Source: Faecalibacterium sp. I3-3-33
GTDB lineage: Bacteria > Bacillota > Clostridia > Oscillospirales > Ruminococcaceae
Assembly: GCF_023347295.1 (NCBI RefSeq)
Contig: NZ_CP094469.1
Span: 2,294,001 to 2,358,000, forward strand
Length of the DNA: 64,000 bases
Direction of reading: 5' to 3'
Below the pieces are notes generated by a model. The model was given only the letters and a program-made list of their open reading frames with translations. It was not told the DNA's origin and made no database searches. Of this stretch, positions 44,425 to 53,110 are shown one piece after another. Both the position numbers and the translations under genes were made by a program. How positions within the stretch are numbered: the first letter of the stretch is position 1; each line of letters begins with the position of its first letter.

Positions 44425-45432
44425 TTAAAGGATGCGGACGGAGCCGCCGTCCAGCAGTTTGCCGGACACCCGGATCTGCTCCGGCAGGGTCACACGCGGA
44501 TGCTCGATCAGCTCGATCAGCTTATCCGCCGCCAGCCTGCCAAGGGACTTGGTGTTCTGCTGGTAGGTCACCAGCGGGGGTTTGACCACCCGGGAGAGAT
44601 AGATGCCATCGTATCCCATCACCGAGATGTCCTCCGGGATGCTCAAGCCCGCTTCAGTCAGGGCGTTGTAGCCGCCCAGTGCGGAAAAGTCATCCGGGAA
44701 GATGATGCAGGTGGGCCGCTGCGGCAGTGCCAGCAGCGCCCGGGTCTCCTCTGCGCAGCGATCTACATCGTGGTACACACTGCAGCGGACGTACTCCTCC
44801 GGCACCTTCAGCCCCAGCTCCTCGCAGGCCTGATAGAAGCCTGCCAAGCGGTTCTCGGTAACAGCGGTCTTTTCGCCGTGGATAAAGGCGATGCGCCGGT
44901 GCCCGCAGGCCCATGCCTGCTGTACCAGAGCCTTTGTGCCCACCACGTTGTCTGAAAGGATCGCCATCCGGTTGTTGAACACATGGTCGATGGTCACCAC
45001 CGGCACATCGCCGTTGACCAGCTCCACCACCTGCGGATCGTAAAAGTTCACACAGGCGATCACCACGCCGTCCACACCCCGGTAGTGGCAATGTTCCAGA
45101 TAGCTCATGGACTTGCCGCTGATGTTGTGGTTGATGAAGGTGATATCGTAGCCGCGCTTTTCCGCTTCTACCTTGAAGCTGTCCAGCATTGCGGAGAAGT
45201 ACTCATGGGTCAGGCCGCTCTGTTTTTCATCTACGAACAGAACGCCAAGGTTGTAAGTACGGTTGGTTTTCAGCGCCCTGGCCGCTGCGTTGGGCAGGTA
45301 CCCCATGCGGCGGGCCGCTGCACGGATGCGCTCCCGCGTGGCCGGTGCGATGTCCGGCTGGTCGTTCAGCGCCTTACTGACGGTTGCGACGGATACGCCG
45401 CATTCTTTCGCCAGATCCTTCAGGGACGGCAT
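44425..45432 (-). CDS. LacI-family transcriptional regulator
   Basis: This 335-residue repressor has the N-terminal helix-turn-helix MPSLKDLAKECGVSVATVSK (quoted 20 residues), the hinge helix near AARRMGYLPNAAARAL, and a sugar-binding domain. ATG 45432 follows AAGGAGG at seven bases. An 18-base motif at its own promoter recurs at the promoter of the divergent phosphorylase gene, so it probably controls both and senses a cellulose-derived sugar. It heads the transport operon. Confidence 0.92.
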   Translation of the reverse strand: MPSLKDLAKECGVSVATVSKALNDQPDIAPATRERIRAAARRMGYLPNAAARALKTNRTYNLGVLFVDEKQSGLTHEYFSAMLDSFKVEAEKRGYDITFINHNISGKSMSYLEHCHYRGVDGVVIACVNFYDPQVVELVNGDVPVVTIDHVFNNRMAILSDNVVGTKALVQQAWACGHRRIAFIHGEKTAVTENRLAGFYQACEELGLKVPEEYVRCSVYHDVDRCAEETRALLALPQRPTCIIFPDDFSALGGYNALTEAGLSIPEDISVMGYDGIYLSRVVKPPLVTYQQNTKSLGRLAADKLIELIEHPRVTLPEQIRVSGKLLDGGSVRIL

Positions 45433-45482
45433 CTTGTAGCCTCCTTCCGAGGATAGGAGCAGCGGGATGTTTCTCGCAAGTT

Positions 45483-45502
45483 CCTTAATCGTTTTCGCAA
45501 TC
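45483..45502. promoter_or_regulatory. Putative LacI-family operator 1
   Basis: The sequence TTAATCGTTTTCGCAATC lies directly downstream of the lacI -10 and contains the imperfect palindrome ATCGTTTTCGCAAT, typical of LacI-family sites. An identical 20-bp copy lies at 45894-45913. Confidence 0.75.
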
Positions 45503-45504
45503 TC

Positions 45505-45533
45505 AATATATCGCATTCTGCATCAAAAATCAA
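45505..45533 (-). promoter_or_regulatory. Promoter of lacI and the sugar transport operon
   Basis: On the minus strand TTGATT (45528-45533) and TATATT (45505-45510), 17-bp spacer, with operator 1 at the expected transcription start. Confidence 0.75.
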
Positions 45534-45834
45534 GCGAAAATGTAAAAGTTTTAGCTTAACTGCATCACTTTTGGCATTTTGTTCCAATATGACCTGTAAA
45601 AATTGTGCACCTCGATTCACTTTCGTTACATTTCGATTAAAATAGAAAAATTTTCGTTGCAGTTTCGTTATGGTTTTCGGTGTCAAAGGCCGTATGTATA
45701 TATTACTTTTAAAATGGGGTTTCAGGTCTTTCGTTCCGCGTTTCGCCGGTTTGTGCAGCGCAGAAAGCCACAAAAAACCGCCGGGGCTGCGCAGATTATT
45801 TTTAAATTTCCGTTGAGATTTTTGCAAAAAGCTC
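45534..45834. other. AT-rich divergent intergenic region
   Basis: About 300 bases between the two divergent promoters are clearly AT-richer than the flanking genes. A weak hairpin (AACCGCCGGGGC/GCGCAG area, 45776-45800) is visible. An 87-codon frame here has no ribosome-binding site and is not called. Confidence 0.5.
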
Positions 45835-45863
45835 TTGCATTTTTGGGTGGGATAGGGTATGCT
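45835..45863 (+). promoter_or_regulatory. Promoter of the cellobiose phosphorylase gene
   Basis: TTGCAT (45835-45840) and TATGCT (45858-45863), 17-bp spacer, with operator 2 about 30 bases downstream. Confidence 0.7.
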
Positions 45864-45893
45864 TAGCGTGATGAGATTGCTTCTTTCGCAACG

Positions 45894-45913
45894 CCTTAAT
45901 CGTTTTCGCAATC
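45894..45913. promoter_or_regulatory. Putative LacI-family operator 2
   Basis: A 20-bp exact repeat of operator 1, placed in the leader of the phosphorylase gene. A partial related site (TTGCTTCTTTCGCAA) lies just upstream at about 45877-45891. Confidence 0.75.
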
Positions 45914-45959
45914 GACGTACTGCCCACCTGACAAGGCGCAGTTTTAAGGAGGAAGCATT

Positions 45960-48395
45960 ATGAAGTTCGGATATTTTGATGACCAGAATAAGGAATACGT
46001 CATCACCACCCCGCAGACGCCCCTGCCGTGGATCAACTACCTTGGCAGCGAGGACTTCTTCAGTCTGGTCTCCAACACGGCGGGCGGTTACAGCTTTTAC
46101 CGGGACGCCCGGATGCGCCGCCTGACCCGCTACCGCTACAACAACTCCCCGCTGGACATGGACGGCCACCGGATCTACATCAAGGACGGTGACACCGTAT
46201 GGAACCCGGGCTGGCAGCCTACCAAGACCCCGCTGGACAGTTACAGCTGCCGCCACGGTCTGGGCTACACCATTCTGGAGGGCAAAAAGGACGGCGTGAC
46301 CGCCCGGCAAGAGCTGTTTGTCCCCAAGGGCGATGCCTGTGAGCTGGACCGGGTGACGGTATGCAACAGCAGCACCGCAGTCAAGGAGCTGGATCTGTTC
46401 AGCTATGTGGAGTTCTGCCTGTGGGATGCCGTGGACGACGGCTCTAACTTCCAGCGCAACTACTCCACCGGTGAGGTGGAGGTAGAGGGCAGCGTCATCT
46501 ACCACAAGACCGAGTACCGCGAGCGCCGCGACCACTACGCCGTATTCTGGGCAAACTGCCCGGTGGACAGCTTTGATACCACCCGAGATGCCTTCTGCGG
46601 CGTATACGGCGGCCCGGCAGACCCGCAGGCTGTCCGCGCCGGGCACTGCTCCGGCAGCATTGCCCACGGCTGGGCACCGGTGGGTGCGTTGCACATCCAC
46701 CTGACCCTCGCCCCCGGCGAGAGCCGCAGCATCCTGTTTGGTCTTGGCTACATCGAGAACCCGCAGCAGGAAAAGTTCATTGCGCCGGGTGTCATCAACA
46801 AGACCCGCGCCCACGCCATGATGGAGCGCTACGCCACCGATGCACAGGTCGATGCCGCCCGCGCCGCCCTGCGCACCCACTGGGAGCAGCTGCTGTCCAC
46901 CTACCATCTGGAGTCCGGCGAGGAAAAGCTGAACCGCATGGTCAACATCTGGCACCAGTACCAGTGCATGGTCACCTTTAACATGAGCCGCTCTGCCAGC
47001 TACTACGAAAGCGGCACCGGACGCGGCATGGGCTTCCGGGACAGCTGTCAGGATCTGCTGGGCTTTGTGCACATTATCCCCTCCCGCGCCCGGGAGCGCA
47101 TTCTGGATATCGCCGCCACCCAGTTTGAGGACGGCAGCGCCTACCACCAGTACCAGCCCCTGACCAAAAAGGGCAACCGGGATATCGGCACCGGCTTCAA
47201 CGATGACCCGCTGTGGCTCATTGCCGGTACCGCCGCCTACCTGCGGGAGACCGGCGACTGGTCCATTCTGGAAGAGCAGGTGCCCTTTGATAACGACGCC
47301 ACCAAGGCGCAGACCCTGATGGAGCATCTGCGCCGCAGCTTCAACTTTACCTGCACCCATCTGGGCCCCCACGGCCTGCCGCTGATCGGCCGCGCCGACT
47401 GGAACGACTGCCTGAACCTGAACTGCTTCTCCGAGCACCCGGGCGAGAGCTTCCAGATCACCGGCCCCAGCGAGGGCCCCGTGGCCGAAAGCGTTTTCAT
47501 TGCCGGTATGTTTGTCAAGTACGGCCACGAATACGCCCAGCTGTGCGACCATCTGAATCTGACCGAGGAAGCCGCTGCCGCCCGCAAGCACATTGATGCC
47601 GTGGAGCAGGCCACCTTGACCGCCGGTTGGGACGGCGCATGGTTCCGCCGTGCCTACGATGCTTTCGGCAAGCCCGTTGGCAGCAAGGAGTGCACCGAGG
47701 GTCAGATCTTCATTGAGCCGCAGGGCATGTGCGTCATGGCCGGCATCGGCAAGGAGAGCGGACAAGCCGCACAGGCACTTGCCAGTGTGGAAGAGCGGCT
47801 GGACACCAAATACGGTGTGGTGCTGCTGCAGCCCGCCTACACCAGCTACCAGCTGAATCTGGGCGAGATCTCCAGCTATCCTCCGGGATACAAGGAGAAC
47901 GCCGGTATCTTCTGCCACAACAACCCGTGGATCAGCTGCGCCGAGGCAACGCTCGGCCACGGCGACCGCGCCTTTGCAGTGTACCGCAAGACCTGCCCTG
48001 CCTACATTGAGGACATTTCCGAGATCCACCGCACCGAGCCCTACGTTTACAGCCAGATGGTAGCCGGTAAGGACGCCCCCACCTTTGGCGAAGCCAAAAA
48101 CAGCTGGCTGACCGGCACGGCGGCATGGACCTTCTTCAACATCAGTCAGTACATTCTGGGCATCCAGCCCACCCTGGACGGCCTGAAGGTAGACCCCTGC
48201 ATTCCCCACACCCTGTCCGGCTTTACCGTGACCCGCCGCTTCCGCGGCGCAGTCTACCACATCACGGTGGATAACGCCGCCGGGGTGCAGCACGGCATCA
48301 AGGCCGTTACTGTGGACGGCAAGACCATCTCCGGCAATGTACTGCCGCTGGCTGCCGCCGGTACTGAGGTAACGGTGCAGGTGACCATGGGTTAA
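45960..48395 (+). CDS. Cellobiose phosphorylase, glycoside hydrolase family 94
   Basis: This 811-residue cytosolic enzyme converts cellobiose and phosphate to glucose-1-phosphate and glucose. The opening [19 protein letters not shown] and [20 protein letters not shown] closely recall clostridial cellobiose phosphorylase, which has the same length. The general acid is predicted as Asp483 in [10 protein letters not shown], and phosphate-binding blocks near GQIFIEPQG and the C-terminal barrel are intact. AGGAGG precedes the ATG. Cellodextrin or another beta-glucoside specificity is possible, but the length argues for cellobiose. Confidence 0.93.
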   Translation: MKFGYFDDQNKEYVITTPQTPLPWINYLGSEDFFSLVSNTAGGYSFYRDARMRRLTRYRYNNSPLDMDGHRIYIKDGDTVWNPGWQPTKTPLDSYSCRHGLGYTILEGKKDGVTARQELFVPKGDACELDRVTVCNSSTAVKELDLFSYVEFCLWDAVDDGSNFQRNYSTGEVEVEGSVIYHKTEYRERRDHYAVFWANCPVDSFDTTRDAFCGVYGGPADPQAVRAGHCSGSIAHGWAPVGALHIHLTLAPGESRSILFGLGYIENPQQEKFIAPGVINKTRAHAMMERYATDAQVDAARAALRTHWEQLLSTYHLESGEEKLNRMVNIWHQYQCMVTFNMSRSASYYESGTGRGMGFRDSCQDLLGFVHIIPSRARERILDIAATQFEDGSAYHQYQPLTKKGNRDIGTGFNDDPLWLIAGTAAYLRETGDWSILEEQVPFDNDATKAQTLMEHLRRSFNFTCTHLGPHGLPLIGRADWNDCLNLNCFSEHPGESFQITGPSEGPVAESVFIAGMFVKYGHEYAQLCDHLNLTEEAAAARKHIDAVEQATLTAGWDGAWFRRAYDAFGKPVGSKECTEGQIFIEPQGMCVMAGIGKESGQAAQALASVEERLDTKYGVVLLQPAYTSYQLNLGEISSYPPGYKENAGIFCHNNPWISCAEATLGHGDRAFAVYRKTCPAYIEDISEIHRTEPYVYSQMVAGKDAPTFGEAKNSWLTGTAAWTFFNISQYILGIQPTLDGLKVDPCIPHTLSGFTVTRRFRGAVYHITVDNAAGVQHGIKAVTVDGKTISGNVLPLAAAGTEVTVQVTMG

Positions 48396-48491
48396 ACCGA
48401 CTTTCTCTGCTTTTTCATATTATTCTCCTTTCTGTGACCAAAGCCGCCGCGCAGACCCCTGCACGGCGGCTCTGGTTTTATGCAGTATAAC

Positions 48492-48608
48492 AATCAAAAA
48501 TGCGCTCCGCGTTCGCTTTGCGCATAAATAGCGGAAGAATTATTTTTATTTGTAGTTCCGAAACGCCTGCGGGCGTTTCGGAACTACTTTTTCACAGGAA
48601 GGGTCGTA
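48492..48608 (+). repeat. Family 2 hairpin repeat
   Basis: A copy with ATGCGCTCCGCG, the hairpin TAGTTCCGAAACGCC / GGCGTTTCGGAACTA followed by T5, and the end TTTTCACAGGAAGGGTCGT. It lies downstream of the phosphorylase gene. Confidence 0.8.
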
Positions 48609-48651
48609 ACGGTCAACTGCATTTACAATTCAGACCTCCCTTTAACCATTG

Positions 48652-48870
48652 CAGCCCCTCTCGTGAAAATAGCGTTTGTCGCGCTCCGCAGAGCTTGTCG
48701 GGGCAAAGCCCCTCCATCTGCTAACGCAGACCGCTCTGCCGCTTAAAAGCCCCACTGGGGCTTCCATTGCTACGCTACGCTCCGCAAACGCGGTCGCTCC
48801 AAACGTAAAATTAAAATAATAATTCCGCTGAATATGGCCAGAGCAACGCGGAGGCCATTCTAAATCGTCC
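48652..48870 (-). repeat. Family 2 hairpin repeat, enlarged copy
   Basis: This inverse copy has both flanks, GCCCCTCTCGTGAAAATAGC and GCGGAGGCCATTCTAAATCGTC, but its central hairpin (GCGTTTGTCGCGCTCCG) is split by about 100 extra bases containing the smaller hairpins GGGGCAAAGCCCC and AAGCCCCACTGGGGCTT. It forms an inverted pair with the copy at 48492-48608. Confidence 0.7.
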
Positions 48871-48880
48871 CCTTCCCTCT

Positions 48881-48909
48881 TGCATTTTTGGGGAAAGAGG
48901 TGTAAAATA
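48881..48909 (+). promoter_or_regulatory. Promoter of the thiamine operon
   Basis: TTGCAT (48881-48886) and TAAAAT (48904-48909), 17-bp spacer, just before the TPP riboswitch. Confidence 0.8.
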
Positions 48910-48923
48910 CAGTCACAATCAAA

Positions 48924-49012
48924 CACAGGGGAGCTCGTGCAGCGGGCTGAGAGGAAGTATAGCAAGCTTCGACCCTTTTACCTGATGCGGATAATGCCGC
49001 CGTAGGAAGTCA
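48924..49012 (+). promoter_or_regulatory. TPP riboswitch (THI element)
   Basis: The conserved THI-box blocks appear in order: GGGGAGC, GGGCTGAGAGGAAG, AAGCTTCGACCC, ACCTGATGCGGATAATGCC and GCCGTAGGAAG. With thiamine pyrophosphate bound, the terminator at 49033-49067 would form and shut off the thiW-thiM-thiE-thiC operon. Confidence 0.95.
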
Positions 49013-49032
49013 TACCCTTTATGATTTTTTGC

Positions 49033-49067
49033 AGGAGGAGCCGCGCCGGGCTCCTCCTGTTTTTTTG
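49033..49067 (+). terminator. Riboswitch-controlled terminator
   Basis: An 11-bp stem CAGGAGGAGCC / GGCTCCTCCTG with a six-base loop and T7, immediately after the TPP aptamer. Confidence 0.9.
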
Positions 49068-49130
49068 TCCCTCTGCGGAGGTTCCGCAGCCGGCTGAGGG
49101 GGAGCGCCCTGAGCCTTGGATGAATGCAGC

Positions 49131-49232
49131 GATGGGAAGCCGTGTTCCGGCGTGAGAGGAAGCCAGTAAGCTTCGACCGCACCTTCCGTACCTGTTCCCG
49201 CCTTGCTGCGGGCACGGGCTGTTTTGTTGCGG
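49131..49232 (+). other. Degenerate second TPP-aptamer-like segment
   Basis: GTGAGAGGAAG...AAGCTTCGACC followed by ACCTG repeats the left half of the TPP riboswitch some 200 bases upstream, but the GGATAATGCC half is missing. It is followed by CCCGC / GCGGG and a short T-rich stretch. It lies in the leader between the riboswitch terminator and thiW, and may be a decayed tandem aptamer. Confidence 0.5.
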
Positions 49233-49288
49233 GAGCGCCGGTATTCGTCCTGCGCTGCCGCAGATGGTTGAAAAGGAGCCAATTTATC

Positions 49289-49804
49289 ATGAAGAATCTC
49301 TCTGTCAAAAAGCTTGCCCTCGCCGGTATGTTCTGTGCCCTGTGCGTGGTGGGCAGCGTATTCAGCTTTCCCATGTTCGGCAGCAAGTGCGCCCCGGTGC
49401 AGCACATGGTCAACGTGCTGTGCGCTGTTCTGCTGGGGCCCTGGTGGGGCGTGGGCGTAGCCTTTGTGGCTTCCCTGCTGCGCAACCTGCTGGGTCTGGG
49501 CAGCCTGATGGCTTTCCCGGGCAGTATGTTCGGTGCACTGCTGTGCGGCCTTGCATACCACAAGACCAAAAACCTGATCGCCACCGTGGTGGGTGAGGTG
49601 TTCGGCACCAGCATTCTGGGCGGCCTGTGCGCATGGCCCGTGGCCATCTTCCTGATGGGCAAGAGCGCTGCGGACATCGCCTTCTACGCCTACATCGTGC
49701 CCTTCCTCATCTCCACCGCCGTAGGTGCAGTGATCGCCGGTGCCGTGGTGTTCAGCCTGCAGCGCTCCGGTGCTCTGCGCTCCATGCAGAACAGCCTTTC
49801 CTGA
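49289..49804 (+). CDS. thiW: Energy coupling factor thiazole transporter component ThiW
   Basis: This 171-residue integral membrane protein has about five helices and matches ThiW, the substrate-binding S component predicted to take up hydroxyethylthiazole. The start KKLALAGMFCALCVVGS, the charged HMVNV segment and GSLMAFPGSMFGALLCGL fit the family. It needs the shared ECF ATPases and T subunit encoded elsewhere. AAAGGAG precedes ATG 49289. It is the first gene after the TPP riboswitch and is followed by thiM, which fits salvage of the same compound. Confidence 0.9.
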   Translation: MKNLSVKKLALAGMFCALCVVGSVFSFPMFGSKCAPVQHMVNVLCAVLLGPWWGVGVAFVASLLRNLLGLGSLMAFPGSMFGALLCGLAYHKTKNLIATVVGEVFGTSILGGLCAWPVAIFLMGKSAADIAFYAYIVPFLISTAVGAVIAGAVVFSLQRSGALRSMQNSLS

Positions 49805-49819
49805 GCGGAGGTTCCCGAA

Positions 49820-50641
49820 ATGCTCAAGACCGCCTTTGAAAACCTGCGCAGCCGCTGCCCGCTGATCCACAACATCACCAACTATGTCACCGTGAACGAC
49901 TGCGCCAACATGGTGCTGGCCTGCGGTGCTTCCCCCATCATGGCTGATGATGCCGCCGAGGTGGAGGAGATCACCGCCATCTGCGGCGGGCTGAACATCA
50001 ACATCGGCACGCTGAACAGCCGCACCGTCACCAGTATGCTGCTGGCGGGCAAAAAAGCTAACCAGCTGGGACACCCTGTGGTACTGGACCCCGTGGGTGC
50101 CGGTGCTTCCCGTCTGCGCACCGACACCGCCTTCCGCCTGCTGCGGGAGGTGCAGTTCACAGCGATCCGTGGCAACATCTCGGAGATCAAGACCCTTGCC
50201 TCCGGCGCGGGCACCACCAAGGGCGTGGATGCAGATGTAGCCGACAAGGTGACCGAGGAAAACTTAGACAGTGCCGTGGCCTTTGCCAAGGCCTTTGCCG
50301 CCCGCACCGGTGCGGTGGTTGCCATTACCGGTGCCATCGACATCGTAGCCGATGCACAAAAGGCCTACTGCATCCGCAACGGCAACGCCATGATGAGCAG
50401 CATCACCGGCACGGGCTGCCAGCTTTCTGCCCTGACGGCAGCCTTTGTCACCGCCAATCCCGGCCATCCGCTGGAGGCTGCCGCTGCAGCAGTGTGCGCC
50501 ATGGGTCTGGCGGGCGAAGTTGCCCACCAGCGGCTCACCCCGCAGGACGGCAATGCCACCTACCGCAATTACATCATTGATGCCATTTACAACATGACCC
50601 CCGAACAGCTGGAGAAAGGCGCAAACTATGAAGTGCGATAA
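49820..50641 (+). CDS. thiM: Hydroxyethylthiazole kinase
   Basis: This 273-residue ribokinase-like enzyme phosphorylates 4-methyl-5-(2-hydroxyethyl)thiazole with ATP. It shows CPLIHNITNYVTVNDCAN, the DPVGAGASRLRT block and the catalytic GTGCQLSAL loop. It feeds ThiE with thiazole phosphate from exogenous thiazole brought in by ThiW. It overlaps thiE by 14 bases. Confidence 0.95.
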   Translation: MLKTAFENLRSRCPLIHNITNYVTVNDCANMVLACGASPIMADDAAEVEEITAICGGLNINIGTLNSRTVTSMLLAGKKANQLGHPVVLDPVGAGASRLRTDTAFRLLREVQFTAIRGNISEIKTLASGAGTTKGVDADVADKVTEENLDSAVAFAKAFAARTGAVVAITGAIDIVADAQKAYCIRNGNAMMSSITGTGCQLSALTAAFVTANPGHPLEAAAAAVCAMGLAGEVAHQRLTPQDGNATYRNYIIDAIYNMTPEQLEKGANYEVR

Positions 50642-51266
50642 ACACACCATGCTCCTGTACGCGGTGACCGACCGCGCATGGGTGGGCGAGCAGACTTTGT
50701 ATCAGCAGGTGGAAAGTGCCCTGAAGGGCGGTGCCACCTGCGTGCAGCTGCGGGAAAAGCAGCTGGGCGACGCCGATTTTTTGCAGGAAGCCATCCAGAT
50801 CCACGCCCTGTGCCAGCAGTACGGTGTGCCGCTGTTCATCAACGATAACGTGGAGGTGGCCTTGCAGTGCCACGCCGAGGGCATCCATGTGGGACAGGAC
50901 GATATGGCCGCCGCACAGGTGCGCCAGCGCGTTGGCGAGGGAATGATGATCGGCGTTTCCGCCCACACGGTGCAGGAAGCACTGGACGCTGTGGCGCACG
51001 GTGCAGATTATCTTGGCGTGGGCGCGGTATTTGCCACCCACACCAAGACGGACGTGAGCGAGATGCCCCGGCAGACCCTCATCGACATCTGCAACGCCGT
51101 GGATGTGCCGGTGGTAGCCATTGGCGGCATCCACAAGGAGAACATTCTGCAGCTCAAGGGCACCGGCGTGGACGGCGTGGCGCTGGTAAGTGCCATCTTT
51201 GCCGCAAAGGACATCGAGGCCGAGTGCCGGGAGCTGCGCGCCCTTTCGGAGCAGATCATAAAGTAA
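50628..51266 (+). CDS. thiE: Thiamine-phosphate synthase
   Basis: This 212-residue TIM-barrel enzyme joins HMP pyrophosphate and thiazole phosphate. Diagnostic segments are LREKQLGDADFL, INDNVEVAL, HVGQDDM, GVSAHTVQEA and FATHTKTD, followed by AIGGIH. It begins inside the end of thiM, suggesting coupled translation. Confidence 0.95.
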   Translation: MKCDKHTMLLYAVTDRAWVGEQTLYQQVESALKGGATCVQLREKQLGDADFLQEAIQIHALCQQYGVPLFINDNVEVALQCHAEGIHVGQDDMAAAQVRQRVGEGMMIGVSAHTVQEALDAVAHGADYLGVGAVFATHTKTDVSEMPRQTLIDICNAVDVPVVAIGGIHKENILQLKGTGVDGVALVSAIFAAKDIEAECRELRALSEQIIK

Positions 51267-51335
51267 GCTATCATCCCGCGGCAAACCGGGGGCACCACCT
51301 TGGGCCGCGTTACAAAATTCATGGAGAAAACCAAC

Positions 51336-51446
51336 ATGAAAAGCGTATTTTGCGCAGGTGTCGGCATCCAGAGCGTACTGTTTTTTCTGAATGACGGCTA
51401 CCTACCACTACATCTGTATGACCAGCACCCTGCTGTTCAGAGATAA
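51336..51446 (+). CDS. Small ORF between thiE and thiC
   Basis: A 36-codon frame starting [20 protein letters not shown] has a weak GGAGA site upstream and ends 25 bases before thiC. It has no recognised family. It may be a decayed gene, for example of a missing thi gene, or part of an untranslated spacer. I cannot show that it is expressed. Confidence 0.25.
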   Translation: MKSVFCAGVGIQSVLFFLNDGYLPLHLYDQHPAVQR

Positions 51447-51471
51447 ACTGTCATTTGGAGGAACACAGCGT

Positions 51472-52782
51472 ATGCAGACTTATACCACCCAGATGGATGC
51501 CGCCCGCAAGGGCATCGTTACCCCGGAGATGGAGATCGTAGCCAAAAAGGAATACCGCACCACCGAGGAGATCCGCCAGTGGGTCGCCGAGGGCAAGGTA
51601 GCCATCCCCGCCAACAAGCACCACAAGTGCCTGAACCCCGAGGGCGTGGGCTCCATGCTGCGCACCAAGATCAACGTGAACCTTGGCGTTTCCCGCGACT
51701 GCAAGGACTACAACATTGAGATGCAGAAGGTGATGAGCGCCGTGAACATGGGCGCAGAAGCCATTATGGATCTGTCCAGTCACGGCAACACCCAGCCCTT
51801 CCGCCAGAAGCTGACCCACGAGTGCCCGGTGATGATCGGCACTGTGCCGGTGTATGATTCGGTCATTCACTACCAGCGGGATCTGGCTGAGCTGACCGCA
51901 CAGGACTTTATCGATGTGGTGCGCCTGCACGCAGAGGACGGCGTGGACTTTGTCACCCTGCACTGCGGCATTACCCGCAAGACCATCGAGCAGATCCGCA
52001 AGCACAAGCGCAAGATGAACATCGTGAGCCGCGGCGGCTCTCTGGTGTTTGCGTGGATGAGCATGACCGGCAACGAGAACCCCTTCTACGAGCACTTTGA
52101 CGAGATCTGCGAGATCTGCGCCGAGCATGATGTGACCATCTCTCTGGGCGACGCCTGCCGTCCCGGCTGTCTGGCTGACGCTACCGACGTGTGCCAGATC
52201 GAGGAACTGGTGCGTCTGGGCGAGCTGACCAAGCGCGCATGGGCACACAACGTGCAGGTGATGGTGGAGGGTCCCGGCCATGTGCCCCTGAATCAGGTGG
52301 CTGCCAACATGGAGGTGCAGAAGAGCATCTGCATGGGCGCACCCTTCTATGTGCTGGGACCTCTGGTCACCGATATCGCCCCCGGCTACGACCACATCAC
52401 CGCAGCCATCGGCGGCGCAGTGGCAGCCGCCAGCGGTGCGGCTTTCCTGTGCTATGTGACCCCCGCCGAGCATCTGGCACTGCCTAACGTGGACGATGTA
52501 AAGCAGGGCATCGTAGCATCCAAGATCGCCGCCCACGCCGCCGACATCGCCAAGGGCATCCCCCACGCCCGGGACATTGACGACAAGATGGGCGATGCCC
52601 GCCGCGTACTGGACTGGGATGCACAGTTCGCCTGCGCGCTGGATCCCGAGACCGCCAAGGCCATCCGGGATGCCCGCCTGCCCGAGGACGACCACAGCGA
52701 CACCTGCAGCATGTGCGGCAAGTTCTGCGCCGTGCGCAGCATGAACAAGGCGCTGGCCGGTGAATACATCGATATCCTGTAA
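51472..52782 (+). CDS. thiC: Phosphomethylpyrimidine synthase
   Basis: This 436-residue radical SAM enzyme rearranges aminoimidazole ribotide to HMP phosphate, giving the pyrimidine half of thiamine. It shows [41 protein letters not shown] and [10 protein letters not shown]. The C-terminal cluster motif reads CSMCGKFC, one residue shorter than the CX2CX4C of the Escherichia type. ATG 51472 follows GGAGG; the reading frame upstream would run through the spacer. thiD, thiG and thiH are absent here. Confidence 0.94.
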   Translation: MQTYTTQMDAARKGIVTPEMEIVAKKEYRTTEEIRQWVAEGKVAIPANKHHKCLNPEGVGSMLRTKINVNLGVSRDCKDYNIEMQKVMSAVNMGAEAIMDLSSHGNTQPFRQKLTHECPVMIGTVPVYDSVIHYQRDLAELTAQDFIDVVRLHAEDGVDFVTLHCGITRKTIEQIRKHKRKMNIVSRGGSLVFAWMSMTGNENPFYEHFDEICEICAEHDVTISLGDACRPGCLADATDVCQIEELVRLGELTKRAWAHNVQVMVEGPGHVPLNQVAANMEVQKSICMGAPFYVLGPLVTDIAPGYDHITAAIGGAVAAASGAAFLCYVTPAEHLALPNVDDVKQGIVASKIAAHAADIAKGIPHARDIDDKMGDARRVLDWDAQFACALDPETAKAIRDARLPEDDHSDTCSMCGKFCAVRSMNKALAGEYIDIL

Positions 52783-52814
52783 GCTATTCCCGCGCTGAAA
52801 GGCGCTTCTTCCTC

Positions 52815-52855
52815 CGGGACTGCTGCACAAACTGTGTAGCAGTCCCTTTTTTGTA
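52815..52855 (+). terminator. Terminator of the thiamine operon
   Basis: Stem GGGACTGCTGCACA / TGTGTAGCAGTCCC followed by T6, downstream of thiC. Confidence 0.85.
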
Positions 52856-52856
52856 G

Positions 52857-52973
52857 GACGATTTAAATGCCCTCCGCTTAAGCTCTGGGCATGTTCAGCG
52901 GAATAATTATTTTAATTTTGCGTTTGTCGCGCTCTGCGGAGCGCGACAAACGCGTTTTCACAAGCGGGGTCGT
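52857..52973 (+). repeat. Family 2 hairpin repeat, well preserved
   Basis: This 117-bp copy has GACGATTTAAATGCCCTCCGC, GCTCTGGGCAT, AGCGGAATAATTATTTTAAT, a perfect hairpin GCGTTTGTCGCGCTC / GAGCGCGACAAACGC and the end TTTTCACAAGCGGGGTCGT. The 328-base gap between thiC and the symporter holds only the thiC terminator, this repeat and a promoter. Confidence 0.85.
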
Positions 52974-53038
52974 AAAGGCAAACTGCATTTGCCACACTGC
53001 GTTCAGTTTGGCAAATCCATACTATCAATATTTTAGAT

Positions 53039-53067
53039 TTTACAATTCTTCTGTGCTGTACTATAAT
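53039..53067 (+). promoter_or_regulatory. Promoter of the alanine symporter gene
   Basis: TTTACA (53039-53044) and TATAAT (53062-53067), 17-bp spacer. Confidence 0.8.
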
Positions 53068-53110
53068 GAAGTAGCAACTTTATTTCTCAAAAGTACAGGA
53101 GGCTGTTTTC

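Noticed and set aside
45603..45866. An 87-codon plus-strand frame in the lacI-phosphorylase gap
   Set aside because: No ribosome-binding site, overlap with the phosphorylase promoter, and a composition like translated AT-rich spacer.
45420..48293. A 957-codon open frame on the minus strand opposite the phosphorylase gene
   Set aside because: It is the antisense shadow of a clear GH94 enzyme, has no domain sense, and arises from GC-rich codon bias.
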